Positions 1-9,526 of a DNA stretch of 64,000 bases are shown here, one piece after another (the stretch's first letter is position 1; the number at the start of each line of letters is the position of its first letter). Both the position numbers and the translations under genes were made by a program. The notes under the pieces were generated by a model. It searched no databases. It was given only the letters and a program-made list of their open reading frames with translations, and was not told the origin of the DNA. This DNA is from an uncultured Prevotella sp. (GTDB taxonomy: Bacteria; Bacteroidota; Bacteroidia; Bacteroidales; Bacteroidaceae). The stretch is from positions 1 to 64,000 of the forward strand of contig OMXE01000006.1 of the NCBI GenBank assembly GCA_900314935.1, written 5' to 3'.

Positions 1-53
1 CGTCATCGCCGATGGTACTGCAATGCAATGCGGGAGAGTAGGTAGCCGCCTTC
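1..53 (+). rRNA. rrf: 5S ribosomal RNA, 3' end only
   Basis: The first 50 or so bases match the 3' part of a Bacteroidetes 5S rRNA: the CCGATGGTACTGC segment, then GCGGGAGAGTAGGT and a closing GCCGCC. The gene begins before the window, so only the last third or so is present. A strong terminator follows at once, as expected at the end of an rRNA operon. The exact 3' end is an estimate. Confidence 0.85.
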
Positions 54-62
54 TTTCATTCC

Positions 63-99
63 GGAGAGGTTTCCCAAACGGGAAGTCTCTCCTTTTTTT
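63..99 (+). terminator. Rho-independent terminator of the rRNA operon
   Basis: The arms GGAGAGGTTTCCC and GGGAAGTCTCTCC pair around an AAAC loop and are followed by seven T residues. It sits directly after the 5S rRNA end. Confidence 0.9.
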
Positions 100-143
100 G
101 TGTTCCTACATGATAATATGATGGTTTTGTTAAACCCTTATAA

Positions 144-179
144 AAAACGATGCCTCTCAAGTCTGGTACTTGAGAGGCA
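144..179 (-). terminator. Terminator of the tkt-rpiB operon
   Basis: A perfect 12-bp stem (TGCCTCTCAAGT at 151-162 with ACTTGAGAGGCA at 168-179, 5-base loop) is followed on the minus strand by a TCGTTTTTTA tract. It lies about 25 bases past the rpiB stop and faces the rRNA terminator, so the two converging transcripts are separated here. Confidence 0.85.
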
Positions 180-202
180 TTGCTATTTAGAATGATAATC
201 TA

Positions 203-652
203 TCATTTACAACATTGACATGGAATCTTATCGATTCTTCTCTGGTGTCTTCCCCCTTCGAATTCTGTAGCGAAGAACTCATCCATGATGCGCTCAGCCA
301 TATCAGAGTCGATGAATCGGCCTGGCATAACGAGAACATTCGCATTGTTATGCTGACGGATGAGGTGTGCGATTTCTGGAATCCAGCACAGACCAGCACG
401 GATACTTTGATGTTTGTTCAAAGTCATGTTGATACCTTCGCCTGATCCGCAGATAGCGATGCCAGGATAGACTTCTCCATCCTCGATACCTTTAGCAAGC
501 GCATGTCCGAAGTCGCTATAGTCGCAACTCTCTTCGGAATAGGTTCCGTAGTCCTTATACTCGTAACCATTCCTTTCGAGGTATGACTTCACGAACTGCT
601 TCAATGCAAAACCTGCATGATCAGAGGCTATGCCTATCGTTTTAATTTCCAT
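203..652 (-). CDS. rpiB: Ribose-5-phosphate isomerase B
   Basis: This 149-residue cytoplasmic enzyme interconverts ribose 5-phosphate and ribulose 5-phosphate in the non-oxidative pentose phosphate pathway. The family pattern is clear: an N-terminal IGIASDHAG segment, the active-site loop GIAICGSGEG with its cysteine, and the ARNAN-like segment replaced by HNNANVLVMPGR. Its length is normal for RpiB/LacAB proteins. The reading frame opens further upstream only through a TTG, so the ATG at 652 (MEIKTIG) is chosen. It follows the transketolase stop by about 26 bases on the same strand and is probably co-transcribed with it. RpiB can also act on allose phosphates; nothing here suggests that. Confidence 0.93.
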   Translation of the reverse strand: MEIKTIGIASDHAGFALKQFVKSYLERNGYEYKDYGTYSEESCDYSDFGHALAKGIEDGEVYPGIAICGSGEGINMTLNKHQSIRAGLCWIPEIAHLIRQHNNANVLVMPGRFIDSDMAERIMDEFFATEFEGGRHQRRIDKIPCQCCK

Positions 653-678
653 ATTCTTCGAAGTCAAAGACTACGTTA

Positions 679-2691
679 TTATCCCAGCAAGGCCTTTACC
701 TGCTTATACACATTCTCGCCGGTGTAGCCAAGTTTCTCGTCGAGCACCTTGTAAGGAGCAGAGAAGCCGAAGCTCTGCAAGCCCCATACACAACCGTCAG
801 CACCAACAAGTCCTTCGAGTGTAACGGGCAGACCAGCGGTCAAACCGAACTTCTTCTTACCTGCGGGCAGAACGCTCTGCTGATACTCCTTGCTCTGTGA
901 GCGGAACAAACCTTCAGAAGGAACGCTAACCACACGGAGTTTCACACCGTCCTCACGGAGCAGCTTAGCACCAGCCTCCAAGGTAGAAACCTCAGAACCA
1001 GAAGCCAAGAGGATCACGTCGAAGTCCTCATCCGATCCAGCTACTACATAAGCACCCTTCTCAGCCTGACTGTAGTCGTTGCCCTCGGGCAGCATGTCGA
1101 TATTCTGACGAGAGAAGATCAGGGCAGTAGGAGTATCTGTGTTCTCCATAGCCATCTTCCAGCATACTGTTGTCTCTTCTGCATCTGCAGGACGAACAAC
1201 CAGTACAGAGTTCTTTCCGCTATGGTTCTTCAGTTTCTCCATCAGACGGATCTGTGCCTCCTGCTCAACAGGCTCATGGGTAGGACCATCCTCACCTACG
1301 CGGAAGGCATCGTGTGTCCAGATGAACTTCACGGGCAGCTCCATCAGGGCAGCCATACGAACAGCTGGTTTCATATAGTCGCTGAATACGAAGAAGGTAC
1401 CGCATGCAGGAATCACACCACCATGCAGTGCCATACCGATACAGCAGCAAGCCATGGTCAGCTCAGCCACACCAGCCTCGAAGAAGGCACCGCTGAAGTC
1501 ACCGCGAACGATATCATGAGTTTTCTTCAGGAATCCGTCGGTCTTATCAGAATTAGAAAGGTCGGCAGAAGCACAGATCATGTTCGGAACCTGCTCTGCG
1601 AGCACGCTCAGTACGGTAGCACTTGCGCCACGAGTAGCAGAACCAGCTTTCTGTTCCACCTTGCTCCAGTCGATCTTCGGAGCCTTGCCGCTGAACCACT
1701 CCTCGAGCTGTTTTGCCTGCTCGGGATGACCCTTTGCCCACTCTGCCTTGGCAGCGTAGCGCTCGGCCACGATCTTCTTCAGTTCCTCAGCACGCTTTGC
1801 ATACAGTTCCTGTACCTCGGGGAAGATGACGAACGGGTTCTCAGGATCAGCACCCAGGTTCTTCATGGTCTGCACGAAGTTATCGCCACCCAGAGGAGCG
1901 CCGTGTGTAGCGCAGTTGCTCTCGTAGCTTGAACCGTCGGCCTTGCGGGCACCCTTACCCATCACACAATGACCAATGATCAGTGAAGGACGCTCTTTCT
2001 CGGCCTGAGCCTTCTTGATAGCCTCGCGGATCTGCTCCACATCATTACCGTCGATCTTCTGCACATACCATCCCCAAGCCTCATACTTCTTGGCGGTATC
2101 CTCGCAAGTAACCACCTCTGTCTTGGTAGAGAGCTGGATATCGTTGGCATCATAGAACATGATCAGGTTGTCGAGTCCCAGGTTACCGGCGATACGACCA
2201 GCACCCTGTGAGATCTCTTCCTGTACACCACCATCAGAGATGTAAGCATAGATGGTCTGGTTCATCACGTTACCCAGACGAGCCTTCAGGAACTTGGCAG
2301 CAATGGCAGCACCTACTGCGAAGGTATGACCCTGTCCCAGAGGACCAGATGTGTTCTCGATGCCGCGAGCCAGTTCACGCTCAGGGTGACCAGGAGTTAC
2401 TGAACCCCACTGACGCAGGTTCTTCAGATCCTCCAGAGAGTATTTGCCAATCAGGGCAAGCTGACTGTAGAGCATGGGAGCCATGTGGCCGGGATCCAGG
2501 AAGAAGCGGTCGCGTCCTTCCCAGTTGGGGTTCTCAGGATCGTACACCAGGAACTCGCTATACAGCGTGTTAATGAAGTCGGCACCACCCATAGCACCTC
2601 CTGGGTGACCAGACTTAGCCTTTTCTACCATAGCAGCAGCTAAGATTCGGATATTGTCTGCTGCTTTGTTCATCAATTTCTTGTCATTCAT
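679..2691 (-). CDS. tkt: Transketolase
   Basis: This full-length 670-residue, thiamine diphosphate-dependent enzyme moves two-carbon units between pentose and hexose phosphates. Visible signs are the N-terminal KSGHPGGAMGGADF segment, GHPE and GPLGQGH substrate and cofactor loops, the TPP/metal region SDGGVQEEISQGAGR followed by DAND, and the C-terminal half with FSDYMKPAVRMAAL and THDAFRVGEDGPTHEP. SDGG in place of the more usual GDG is, from memory, a common form in Bacteroidetes and not a defect. It is the first gene of tkt-rpiB, which fits a joint role in handling pentose phosphates, including those made by the arabinose operon 40 kb away. Confidence 0.95.
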   Translation of the reverse strand: MNDKKLMNKAADNIRILAAAMVEKAKSGHPGGAMGGADFINTLYSEFLVYDPENPNWEGRDRFFLDPGHMAPMLYSQLALIGKYSLEDLKNLRQWGSVTPGHPERELARGIENTSGPLGQGHTFAVGAAIAAKFLKARLGNVMNQTIYAYISDGGVQEEISQGAGRIAGNLGLDNLIMFYDANDIQLSTKTEVVTCEDTAKKYEAWGWYVQKIDGNDVEQIREAIKKAQAEKERPSLIIGHCVMGKGARKADGSSYESNCATHGAPLGGDNFVQTMKNLGADPENPFVIFPEVQELYAKRAEELKKIVAERYAAKAEWAKGHPEQAKQLEEWFSGKAPKIDWSKVEQKAGSATRGASATVLSVLAEQVPNMICASADLSNSDKTDGFLKKTHDIVRGDFSGAFFEAGVAELTMACCCIGMALHGGVIPACGTFFVFSDYMKPAVRMAALMELPVKFIWTHDAFRVGEDGPTHEPVEQEAQIRLMEKLKNHSGKNSVLVVRPADAEETTVCWKMAMENTDTPTALIFSRQNIDMLPEGNDYSQAEKGAYVVAGSDEDFDVILLASGSEVSTLEAGAKLLREDGVKLRVVSVPSEGLFRSQSKEYQQSVLPAGKKKFGLTAGLPVTLEGLVGADGCVWGLQSFGFSAPYKVLDEKLGYTGENVYKQVKALLG

Positions 2692-2743
2692 AATTAATGT
2701 ATATTATAAGATATAGTTATCGTGTCTCTTTACAATGCAACTG

Positions 2744-2751
2744 CAAATTTA
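2744..2751 (-). promoter_or_regulatory. Candidate -7 element for tkt
   Basis: On the minus strand the octamer TAAATTTG (consensus TAnnTTTG) lies about 55 bases before the tkt start. No good TTTG -33 element was found at the usual 19-21 base spacing, so this is a weak call. Confidence 0.35.
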
Positions 2752-2854
2752 CATATTTTTTTCCACTTTCCGTTGATTTCTTTGGATTATTTATTAAAAT
2801 GATGGGAATGGTAAGAAAAATGTAACAAAAAGCTATCATTATTCCCATTTGATG

Positions 2855-4519
2855 CTACATTCCCCATGCCTGATAGTTCACATCGTAGCCAGCGAGCATG
2901 AACCAGTTAGCCAGCGTCTGCTCGTATTTACGCAGTAAGAACAGCGGTGCTTCTGTGCGATTCATGGCTTTTGCCATGGAGGCAGGTTTTGCTTCTTCAC
3001 TCTCATCACTTTCCTCCATGAGATAAGCATAGGCTGTTAATATGTCCAGATCGGTAATACCCGCATCTTTACACATCTCATCGAGGTCATCGGTTGTCAG
3101 ATCCACCTTTGCCAGTGTTTCGCTGATATTGGGAATCAGGTCGAACCATGTATAACGGTTGGGTAGATTTCCTCTGGCCAGACCTTTATTCTTGATGATT
3201 TTTCTCAGGTCGATACCCATGCTCTCGAGTGTCTTGATGAACTTGAGCAGGTTCATGTCTCCCATCACCTCATGGTAGTAACGGTTCTGTTCACCCTCGT
3301 AGTAAACCACGGGCCAGAACTGGATGGCCGCAATGGTCTGGATGATCCACACGATGGCCGAGCTGGTATGGTCGAGTTTGAACACCAATGTATTGGTCTG
3401 CAGATTCGTTTTACCCGGTACGATACTTGGTGTGAACCCCTTGTCTTGCATCCATGGGATGATGCTGCGTACGCACTGTATGGGTACATAGTTGTCGTGC
3501 CGACTATGTTCGATGAAGTACTTCTGTTCGGTATCCGGTTCCCATCCGTTCATCAAGTTGATTTCTTTCAACTTAGCCATGAGCGTCTTCGCCTGTTCCG
3601 TTTTCAGATTCATATAGGCCGGCTGTATCAGATTATGGAGCGAATCCTTCATGTTGACGCCATAGTCGGACAGGGTAGATTTCCTCTTGGTCTTTACATA
3701 CTCTTTAGCACCTGTGGCCAGCGGTTCTGTGAACAGATCCTTGTAGTCGATATTCATATGACAGTTCTCCACGCACGATATCAGCATCATGACTACATCC
3801 TTGCAGTCCTCGCACCAATCCTTCTCCACATATTCCTGATAAGCCACGGCATAGTCGGTAGGACCGCCTCCTGCAAAGGTCTTGGTAAAGGTAACCCCCT
3901 TATCCTTGTACTCCATATCGCGCAGTTTGGCCACATAGAGCGACTCAGAGCCACCTTGTGAGAAGCCGAGGTTGAACAGGTACTTACCCTGTGGCAGTTG
4001 CTGATCGTCGAGAATCTGCCGTGCTGCCAGCAGACCGTCGAGCGAGTTCCGGGCATTCACATCACCGCTGTGATAGAACGAAGGGTATTCACTGGATGAT
4101 CCGTAGCCGATGAAATCGCTCATCACAAGGATATAGTTTGGTTTCAAGGGATTGGCAATCAACCCGTTTATCAGTTCCTGGTTACCCGTTGAAGGACAGT
4201 CGTCGGGTGAACCCAACGTGGCGCGGTTGAAGAGCATGATACCGTCGCAAGGTGTTCCGTCGATGATGTTTGAAGGAATCATCATCACACCGCTGATGGT
4301 GGCCGGCTTACCGTCGGCATCTCTTGAGGTATATTCGTAGATGATGCGGCGCACTGGTCGGGAGTCTAATGAGAACCCTCCCACACGGGTCTTGATCACG
4401 GTATCGTTCTCATAGATAATCTTATAGTCGGCATTCTGTGCTACACAGGTAAGTGCCGTGGTAAAGGAGAACACGATACATGCTACCTTTACTATATTTG
4501 TAATACGCATGGAAATCAT
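2855..4519 (-). CDS. Secreted alpha/beta-hydrolase, lipase/esterase-like
   Basis: The 554-residue protein starts with a signal peptide (hydrophobic VACIVFSFTTALTCVAQ, cleavage near residue 28), so it acts in the periplasm or outside. The nucleophile elbow is GFSQGG at 185-190 with Ser187; a later HSRHDNYVP segment near 345 looks like the acid loop seen in secretory lipases and prolyl-type peptidases. The overall pattern (MIPSN, NRATLG, SDFIGYG before the serine) is like fungal-type secretory lipase families, but the substrate is not known. It starts 5 bases after the stop of the EEP-family gene, so the two form an operon. ATG codons at 4519 and 4510 are both possible starts. Confidence 0.7.
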   Translation of the reverse strand: MISMRITNIVKVACIVFSFTTALTCVAQNADYKIIYENDTVIKTRVGGFSLDSRPVRRIIYEYTSRDADGKPATISGVMMIPSNIIDGTPCDGIMLFNRATLGSPDDCPSTGNQELINGLIANPLKPNYILVMSDFIGYGSSSEYPSFYHSGDVNARNSLDGLLAARQILDDQQLPQGKYLFNLGFSQGGSESLYVAKLRDMEYKDKGVTFTKTFAGGGPTDYAVAYQEYVEKDWCEDCKDVVMMLISCVENCHMNIDYKDLFTEPLATGAKEYVKTKRKSTLSDYGVNMKDSLHNLIQPAYMNLKTEQAKTLMAKLKEINLMNGWEPDTEQKYFIEHSRHDNYVPIQCVRSIIPWMQDKGFTPSIVPGKTNLQTNTLVFKLDHTSSAIVWIIQTIAAIQFWPVVYYEGEQNRYYHEVMGDMNLLKFIKTLESMGIDLRKIIKNKGLARGNLPNRYTWFDLIPNISETLAKVDLTTDDLDEMCKDAGITDLDILTAYAYLMEESDESEEAKPASMAKAMNRTEAPLFLLRKYEQTLANWFMLAGYDVNYQAWGM

Positions 4520-4524
4520 AAGAC

Positions 4525-5655
4525 TTAGTTTTTAATGATTCGTTTGTCAGACTTTTCACCCTTTTGCTCGATATAGATACCGTTCTGAGGTTGGTTGACG
4601 CGCTGTCCGTTAAGATTATACCATCTGCTGTCTGTATGTTGATCATTGCTGATCTCGTTGATGGCAGTCTTGGTCGATGACACCTGGAACGTGGCAGCCA
4701 CCGGCCAGTGGTCACCCAGCGGCTTTCCTTCATATAGATAACCTTCCTTGTCGATCGAGAAGGCTACAGGCTGAATCATCGTACCCATCGTTGGGTTGAT
4801 GTAAATGATCTTGTCGAGCGTCTCTTCTCCAGCTGTAGCCTCGGTACTTGCTTTTGCTGGATATACACCACCTTGCTTCAGTTCCACCCATACATCCGAA
4901 GCTGTTCCTTTTCCTGTCTCGTTAATGGCATCGATAAAAGTCTGCTTTACGTTGTCGCGCCCATAAAGACAGTTCATGTCACCAGTAATGATAATAGGAT
5001 GCGAGTTGAGGTTTTGCAGCACATCCTCTTTCAGCTGTGCCAATTGCGCCATGCGTGCTTCACGGTCTTTCTCTCCCTTCATCTCTATTTCATCCTCTTC
5101 CATGGTAGCGTCCATGTGCAGGTTATAGACAACGATGCGGTCGCCACTGCGTAAGGTCACGTCGTAACGACGGAAGCCCTTGGTCACCATCTCGTCGTTG
5201 GCATGGCTGAACTTCCCGAAGTTCTGTGTCCAAGGTGTTCGTGCAGCCGCAGTTACTTGCAGGTCGTTTTTCCAGCAAGCCATCAAACCATCGCACTCGA
5301 AGCGGTGGTTCTGCAGGTGAAAGAAATCAATATCATGACCTTCTATTCCTACATCTCCGCTCCATTCGTCCATCTTATAGTCATCCTCAAGCCATACAGA
5401 AAGCACACCATGGTAGTTGAAGTCTTCCTGCATCATTACCAGGTCATACCCCTTGTTCTTCAGGTATTTACCGATACGTGCCGTTCCTGCATCACCAGGT
5501 CCGTCAGCGTTCAGTTCCAGCACCAAAGTCTTCTGGGGTAATCCGTCCACATTCAGCGTGGCAATAGAAAAATGTTCCCCTGCCTCTTGTGCAGAAATTG
5601 TCAGGTTGGCACAAACCAACACTGTAGCAAGTAGTCCAATCCTTGTCTGTTTCAT
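4525..5655 (-). CDS. Secreted endonuclease/exonuclease/phosphatase-family protein with C-terminal sorting tail
   Basis: The frame is open further upstream, but MKQTRIGLLATVLVCANLTISAQ at 5655 is a clean signal peptide and sits after a good promoter. The domain shows the EEP fold signs: FSIATLNVDGL, MMQED (metal-binding Glu), VVYNLHMDA, IIITGDMNC and the late GDHWPV His. These enzymes cut phosphodiesters, for example in DNA, phosphoinositides or sphingomyelin; the closest look is neutral sphingomyelinase or DNase I-like, and the substrate cannot be fixed. The last 35 residues (RWYNLNGQRV, NGIYIEQKG) resemble the C-terminal tails of secreted Prevotella proteins handled by the type IX system. 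It leads an operon with the hydrolase. Confidence 0.75.
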   Translation of the reverse strand: MKQTRIGLLATVLVCANLTISAQEAGEHFSIATLNVDGLPQKTLVLELNADGPGDAGTARIGKYLKNKGYDLVMMQEDFNYHGVLSVWLEDDYKMDEWSGDVGIEGHDIDFFHLQNHRFECDGLMACWKNDLQVTAAARTPWTQNFGKFSHANDEMVTKGFRRYDVTLRSGDRIVVYNLHMDATMEEDEIEMKGEKDREARMAQLAQLKEDVLQNLNSHPIIITGDMNCLYGRDNVKQTFIDAINETGKGTASDVWVELKQGGVYPAKASTEATAGEETLDKIIYINPTMGTMIQPVAFSIDKEGYLYEGKPLGDHWPVAATFQVSSTKTAINEISNDQHTDSRWYNLNGQRVNQPQNGIYIEQKGEKSDKRIIKN

Positions 5656-5692
5656 AAGCAGTAAAATGTAGTTTTGAGTTAATATTCTGATG

Positions 5693-5723
5693 CAAAGATA
5701 TATAAAAAAACTGTGACTACAAA
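5693..5723 (-). promoter_or_regulatory. Promoter of the EEP-hydrolase operon
   Basis: On the minus strand TTTG (5720-5723) is separated by 19 bases from TATCTTTG (5693-5700), a full match to the Bacteroidetes sigma-ABfr consensus. The -33 element lies inside the loop of the terminator of the gene before it, so terminator and promoter overlap. Confidence 0.75.
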
Positions 5724-5733
5724 GCCACAGTTT
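5704..5733 (-). terminator. Terminator of the GH51 gene
   Basis: AAACTGTG and CACAGTTT (5726-5733 and 5708-5715 on the plus strand) pair, and the minus-strand transcript then runs into seven T residues. It is 45 bases after the GH51 stop. Confidence 0.75.
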
Positions 5734-5778
5734 AATTATTTTGCTACAGACCATCAATAGGTCTGATGATATGTTCTT

Positions 5779-7371
5779 TTACTTGATGTTCAGTACCACG
5801 ATGCTCTTGGCGGGCACCTTCACGGTGAGCTTGTTCTTCTTCAGCTTCGCATCCTTGAACTCAGCGGGAGCCACTACGTTAGGATGGTTGAAATCGTTGA
5901 AGTCGGCCACGTTCTTCGAGGTCAGGATCTTTCCGTTAACCGACTTGCCATTATAGCCGTCGATGTCGAAGTCGATGGTCTGAGCCTTGTCAAGACTCAC
6001 GTTGGTCACAGCCAGGATGATACCACCGTCGGTGGTCTTGGCAGCCGAAGCCGAGAGGAGAGGGCAGGGGCGATAGCCGGCATCCTTGGCATTCTGCTTC
6101 TCCTTGAAATACTCCTTGTTCACCTGTACAATCTCGCTGTTCAGATCAACGGGCAGGTAGGTAGCCTCCTGGAACGGAGTGTACATCTGGAACACATGGT
6201 AAGTCGGTGTGAGCACCATATGACCCGTTCCTTCCTGGTCGGTAAGAATCATCGATTGCAGTACGTTCACCACCTGTGCGATGTTCGCCATCTTCACACG
6301 GTCGGTATGACGGTGGAACACGTTCAGTGAGAGCGCAGCCACGAAAGCATCACGCAATGCATTCTGCTGATACAGGTGACCGGAAATGGTTCCGGGCTCC
6401 TCGTCCCACCAGGTACCCCATTCATCCACCAGCAGGTCAACCTCATGCTTGGGATCTGCCTTATCCATGATGGCCTTGTGCTTCTTGATTACATCCTCGA
6501 TCTCCAGACACTTACCCAGTGCCCAGTAATACTGGTCGGTATCGAACTTCGTGGCAGAACCTTTCGATCCTTCCCAGCCCGAGCAAGTATAGTAATGAAG
6601 AGACACACCCTGCATACGGTTACCGATCTTGTCCATCAGCACAGTGGTCCAGTTATAATCATAGTCGGAAGCACCACTACCGATGCGATACAGCTTGTTG
6701 CCGGTATAGTCGCGCAGATAAGTATTGAACTTGCGGAACTCATCAGAGTAGTATTCCGGAGTCATATTACCGCCGCAGCCCCAAGCCTCGTTACCGATGC
6801 CGAAGTACTTCACCTTCCAGGCCTTGTCGCGACCGTTTGCCCTGCGAAGACGAGCCATTGGGGTATCACCATCGCTGGTCATGTATTCCACCCACTGGGC
6901 CATCTCCTTCACTGTACCCGAACCTACGTTACCGCTGATATACGGCTCACAGCCAAGCATCTCGCACAGGTTCAGGAACTCATGTGTACCGAACGAGTTA
7001 TCCTCGATGGTTCCTCCCCAGTTGTTGTTGCGCAGAGAAGGACGCTGGTTCTTCGGACCGATACCGTCCATCCAGTGATAGTCGTCGGCAAAGCAGCCGC
7101 CCGGCCATCTCAGCACAGGCACCTTCAGCGCCTTGAGCGCTTCAAACACATCCTTTCTGTAGCCGTTAATGTTGGGAATCTGTGAGTTCTCACCCACCCA
7201 GAGGCCACCGTAGATACATGATCCCAGATGTTCTGAGAACTGTCCGTAGATCTCTCGGTTGATTTTAGCTCCAGGTTGGTCGGCATGAATAGTAGCCTTC
7301 ACGTTGTCGGCAGCCGTTGCTGTGACTGCGCAAACCAGTGCGATAGTCGCGGTAACAAGTTTCTTTCTCAT
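5779..7371 (-). CDS. Alpha-L-arabinofuranosidase, GH51
   Basis: This 530-residue secreted enzyme releases terminal arabinofuranose from arabinans and arabinoxylans. It begins with [21 protein letters not shown], a signal peptide; the longer upstream frame is ignored. GH51 signs are GQFSEHLG (43-50), [14 protein letters not shown], the acid/base Glu195 in [11 protein letters not shown] and the nucleophile Glu317 in [12 protein letters not shown]-terminal beta domain ends in [12 protein letters not shown], as in the family. The esterase gene lies just upstream on the same strand (91 bases), which fits joint attack on decorated arabinoxylan. Released arabinose would feed the operon at 42443-49994. 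Family call is firm; exact linkage preference is inference. Confidence 0.92.
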   Translation of the reverse strand: MRKKLVTATIALVCAVTATAADNVKATIHADQPGAKINREIYGQFSEHLGSCIYGGLWVGENSQIPNINGYRKDVFEALKALKVPVLRWPGGCFADDYHWMDGIGPKNQRPSLRNNNWGGTIEDNSFGTHEFLNLCEMLGCEPYISGNVGSGTVKEMAQWVEYMTSDGDTPMARLRRANGRDKAWKVKYFGIGNEAWGCGGNMTPEYYSDEFRKFNTYLRDYTGNKLYRIGSGASDYDYNWTTVLMDKIGNRMQGVSLHYYTCSGWEGSKGSATKFDTDQYYWALGKCLEIEDVIKKHKAIMDKADPKHEVDLLVDEWGTWWDEEPGTISGHLYQQNALRDAFVAALSLNVFHRHTDRVKMANIAQVVNVLQSMILTDQEGTGHMVLTPTYHVFQMYTPFQEATYLPVDLNSEIVQVNKEYFKEKQNAKDAGYRPCPLLSASAAKTTDGGIILAVTNVSLDKAQTIDFDIDGYNGKSVNGKILTSKNVADFNDFNHPNVVAPAEFKDAKLKKNKLTVKVPAKSIVVLNIK

Positions 7372-7403
7372 TTTGTCTTTTCTTGGTTTATACAATTTGG
7401 GCA

Positions 7404-7411
7404 CAAATTTA
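7404..7411 (-). promoter_or_regulatory. Candidate -7 element for the GH51 gene
   Basis: TAAATTTG on the minus strand lies 33 bases before the GH51 start. No TTTG was found at the right distance, so the gene may instead be read from the esterase promoter. Confidence 0.35.
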
Positions 7412-7462
7412 CACAAAAAAATCGAGATTATAGACCTATCCAGATAAAAACTGAAACAAATC

Positions 7463-8518
7463 TTAGAAATTCTTACGAACGCCTTGCCATTCGGGGAATT
7501 TCATTTTCAGGTAGTCATCATCCAGGAAGAGAGCCGACATTCCCACTTGGCCTTTCAACTGCCAGTCGAGCCATTTCACCACTGCCTTGGCATAGTTTCC
7601 ACCGTACTTCTCGTAATAGGTACCGCTATGACCGTCCTTCGAGTTCAGCATCACCACCGGAATATTGTCAGCTATGCGCTCGTAGTCTTTCTGGGCGTTA
7701 CCGTATGCGATGTCGCCAGGACCGCCAATCATGTAGAACATCGGCTGATGAAGGTTCTTCAGCATCTCTTTCGTTGATCCCATCATCTCCATATCACCAA
7801 TACCAGAGTTCAGCATCACGCAGGTCTTGATACGTGGGTCATGGGCAACACCCAATACCTGAGCACCACCGCACGACTGTCCCATGGCTGCCACATGATC
7901 GAGGTTCAAGCAATGGTAGTATTCTGAACCAGCGTTAGCATTCTGGTCGGTCAGCCAGTCAAGTACCTCCAACAACATCTTCGGATACGTTCTGAAAGGT
8001 GGTTCAGCCTGCTGTTGCTTCTTGTTCTTCTTGGCTTTCTTCATGGCCTGCTCTCTTTGTTTGGCCTGTTGCTCCTGACGTGCCTTGATCTCTTCAGGAG
8101 TAAGGGGAAGAATCTTCTCGCCGTTAGCCATGATAACCTCTCCCTTGGTTTCGGGATAAGACGATTTCAGTACGCCTCTCCATTGAGCCATCACATCCTC
8201 TTCGTCGTACGGACCGATAGCGGCTGCCACATACCCGTAGGAGGCTACCTCGCTCAACAGGAGTCGCATCTCCACATTGTTGTTGAAGCAGGCACCGTTG
8301 GCATAGACAATCACGGGCAGGGCACCGTTCTTTGCCACCACTTCCTTCAGGTTCTGCGGGCGATACACCGTAAATCCTGTGCATGTGGCGTCTCCCACCA
8401 CCTCCGATTTGAACGGTCCAGTACCACCTTCTTCCACTACTTGCCGATGAACAGTCTGAGCATTCATCAGTCCTACGCTTGCAGCGACCATCATCGCTGT
8501 CATCAAAAATCTCTTCAT
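7463..8518 (-). CDS. Secreted alpha/beta-hydrolase, probable carbohydrate esterase
   Basis: A 351-residue protein with a signal peptide ending near residue 20 (VGLMNAQ). The triad is readable: Ser215 in GQSCGG (213-218), Asp269 in GGPGDI and His297 in DGHSGT. The fold and spacing resemble the dienelactone hydrolase/PETase-like and feruloyl esterase-like group. Between residues 137 and 172 sits a highly charged stretch rich in Lys, Gln and Glu ([15 protein letters not shown]), which looks like an extra helix or linker inside the domain. Position directly before the GH51 arabinofuranosidase suggests it removes feruloyl or acetyl groups from arabinoxylan; that is inference from context only. Confidence 0.7.
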   Translation of the reverse strand: MKRFLMTAMMVAASVGLMNAQTVHRQVVEEGGTGPFKSEVVGDATCTGFTVYRPQNLKEVVAKNGALPVIVYANGACFNNNVEMRLLLSEVASYGYVAAAIGPYDEEDVMAQWRGVLKSSYPETKGEVIMANGEKILPLTPEEIKARQEQQAKQREQAMKKAKKNKKQQQAEPPFRTYPKMLLEVLDWLTDQNANAGSEYYHCLNLDHVAAMGQSCGGAQVLGVAHDPRIKTCVMLNSGIGDMEMMGSTKEMLKNLHQPMFYMIGGPGDIAYGNAQKDYERIADNIPVVMLNSKDGHSGTYYEKYGGNYAKAVVKWLDWQLKGQVGMSALFLDDDYLKMKFPEWQGVRKNF

Positions 8519-8597
8519 AATCTTTATCTAATTGTTATAATAATGTATCACTTATCTATTGCTCGTATTACCAGAAATAGGTAATTGTAACATTTTG

Positions 8598-8628
8598 CAA
8601 ATATACAACCTTTTTCGCAAACCACCAA
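8598..8628 (-). promoter_or_regulatory. Promoter of the esterase-GH51 pair
   Basis: Minus-strand TTG (8626-8628), 20 bases, then TATATTTG (8598-8605) match the Bacteroidetes promoter. This predicts a 5' untranslated region of about 75 bases before the ATG at 8518. Confidence 0.7.
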
Positions 8629-8734
8629 TGATATGCTCCAAAAACCTCAACATCTCTAATTAATAACATTTAACATCAGACGATGCAAGATTTCCAGTTT
8701 TCGGTGTTAATGATAGTAGATTATTAACTTCAAA

Positions 8735-9169
8735 ATGATAACAGAAATGAAAACAATGAAAATCTGGAGACTGGCATTCATGATGCTTGCTGTACTCTCC
8801 ATTTCCTCTTGCAGCGATGATGACGATTATGATGTAAATAACTTGGCGGGAACTTGGCAACGGGTTTACGATGAGGGTGTTATGGATGTAGGAATAGAAC
8901 AATACACATTTTTCCCTGAATCGTCAGTAGCTGGGCGTATTGAACTATACGTTACTTCATGGCCAGACATCAAGGAAACCTTAGATCTCAATTATGTGGT
9001 TGGCTATACCGGTCATATGAACATCTTTACAGGCAGAAAACATGATGGAAAGAGTAAACTTTATGGAGAATATGATATTCATAAACTCACTGACTCTGAA
9101 ATGATTTGGTACAAGACCGATAGTAACGAGGAACTTGCAAGGTTCAAGAAAGTGAAACATTCGAAGTAA
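8735..9169 (+). CDS. Small lipoprotein, lipocalin-like
   Basis: A 144-residue protein with a lipobox, SISSC, followed by SDDDDYD, the acidic signal that sends Bacteroidetes lipoproteins to the cell surface. After the lipidated cysteine (about residue 26) comes NLAGTWQRVY, the typical opening of lipocalin-like domains, and a run of short beta strands (EQYTFFPE, GRIELYVTS, SKLYGEYDI, ARFKKVK). The function is unknown. Three in-frame ATG codons (8735, 8747, 8756) occur close together; the one nearest the signal peptide is the most likely start. It stands alone, divergent from the esterase. Confidence 0.7.
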   Translation: MITEMKTMKIWRLAFMMLAVLSISSCSDDDDYDVNNLAGTWQRVYDEGVMDVGIEQYTFFPESSVAGRIELYVTSWPDIKETLDLNYVVGYTGHMNIFTGRKHDGKSKLYGEYDIHKLTDSEMIWYKTDSNEELARFKKVKHSK

Positions 9170-9177
9170 CGTTTCAA

Positions 9178-9235
9178 TTTGGGTATAGGCGCACGATCGT
9201 TTGGGTATAGGCGCACGATCGTTTGGGTATAGGCG
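9178..9235. repeat. 22-bp tandem repeat, 2.6 copies
   Basis: Copies at 9178-9199 and 9200-9221 are identical, and 9222-9235 holds the first 14 bases of a third. The unit starts TTTGGGTATAGGCG and ends CACGATCG, which contains the palindrome CGATCG. It begins 9 bases after the lipoprotein stop. No coding frame uses it. Confidence 0.9.
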
Positions 9236-9374
9236 ATTGATGGAAAAACGGCAGTTCTCTCCCTTTATTCTTATGGTTTTACCCCGTAAGCCCTATGATA
9301 ATGCCCTCCAATACTATACATATCTTTATGGTTCCGCAGCAACTATTGGTTCGAAGTCATGCACAGGATAAGAA
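9236..9374. other. Non-coding spacer
   Basis: No convincing gene, hairpin or promoter is visible between the tandem repeat and the gene remnant that starts at 9375. Confidence 0.5.
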
Positions 9375-9526
9375 TTACAAACTTGAATGATGCGTGCACC
9401 TAGAGCTAATATCCGTTATAATCTTGCATATCTCAAGAGCCTTCTCCTTGTTCGTTTCATTCCAGTCAACAATGATAATCCGCTCATATAGGTGGCAGGT
9501 GCCAATCCCTTGGCAACATTCTATTG
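9375..9526 (-). pseudogene. Possible gene remnant downstream of the GIY-YIG gene
   Basis: In a different minus-strand frame from the nuclease gene there is an open stretch that reads like protein (YERIIIVDWNETNKEK, then ALEICKIITDISSR) and ends at a TAA at 9375. It has no start codon of its own and its frame merges into the end of the GIY-YIG gene, so it could be the broken end of a further gene of the island or a frameshifted C-terminal extension. No family is recognised. Confidence 0.3.
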
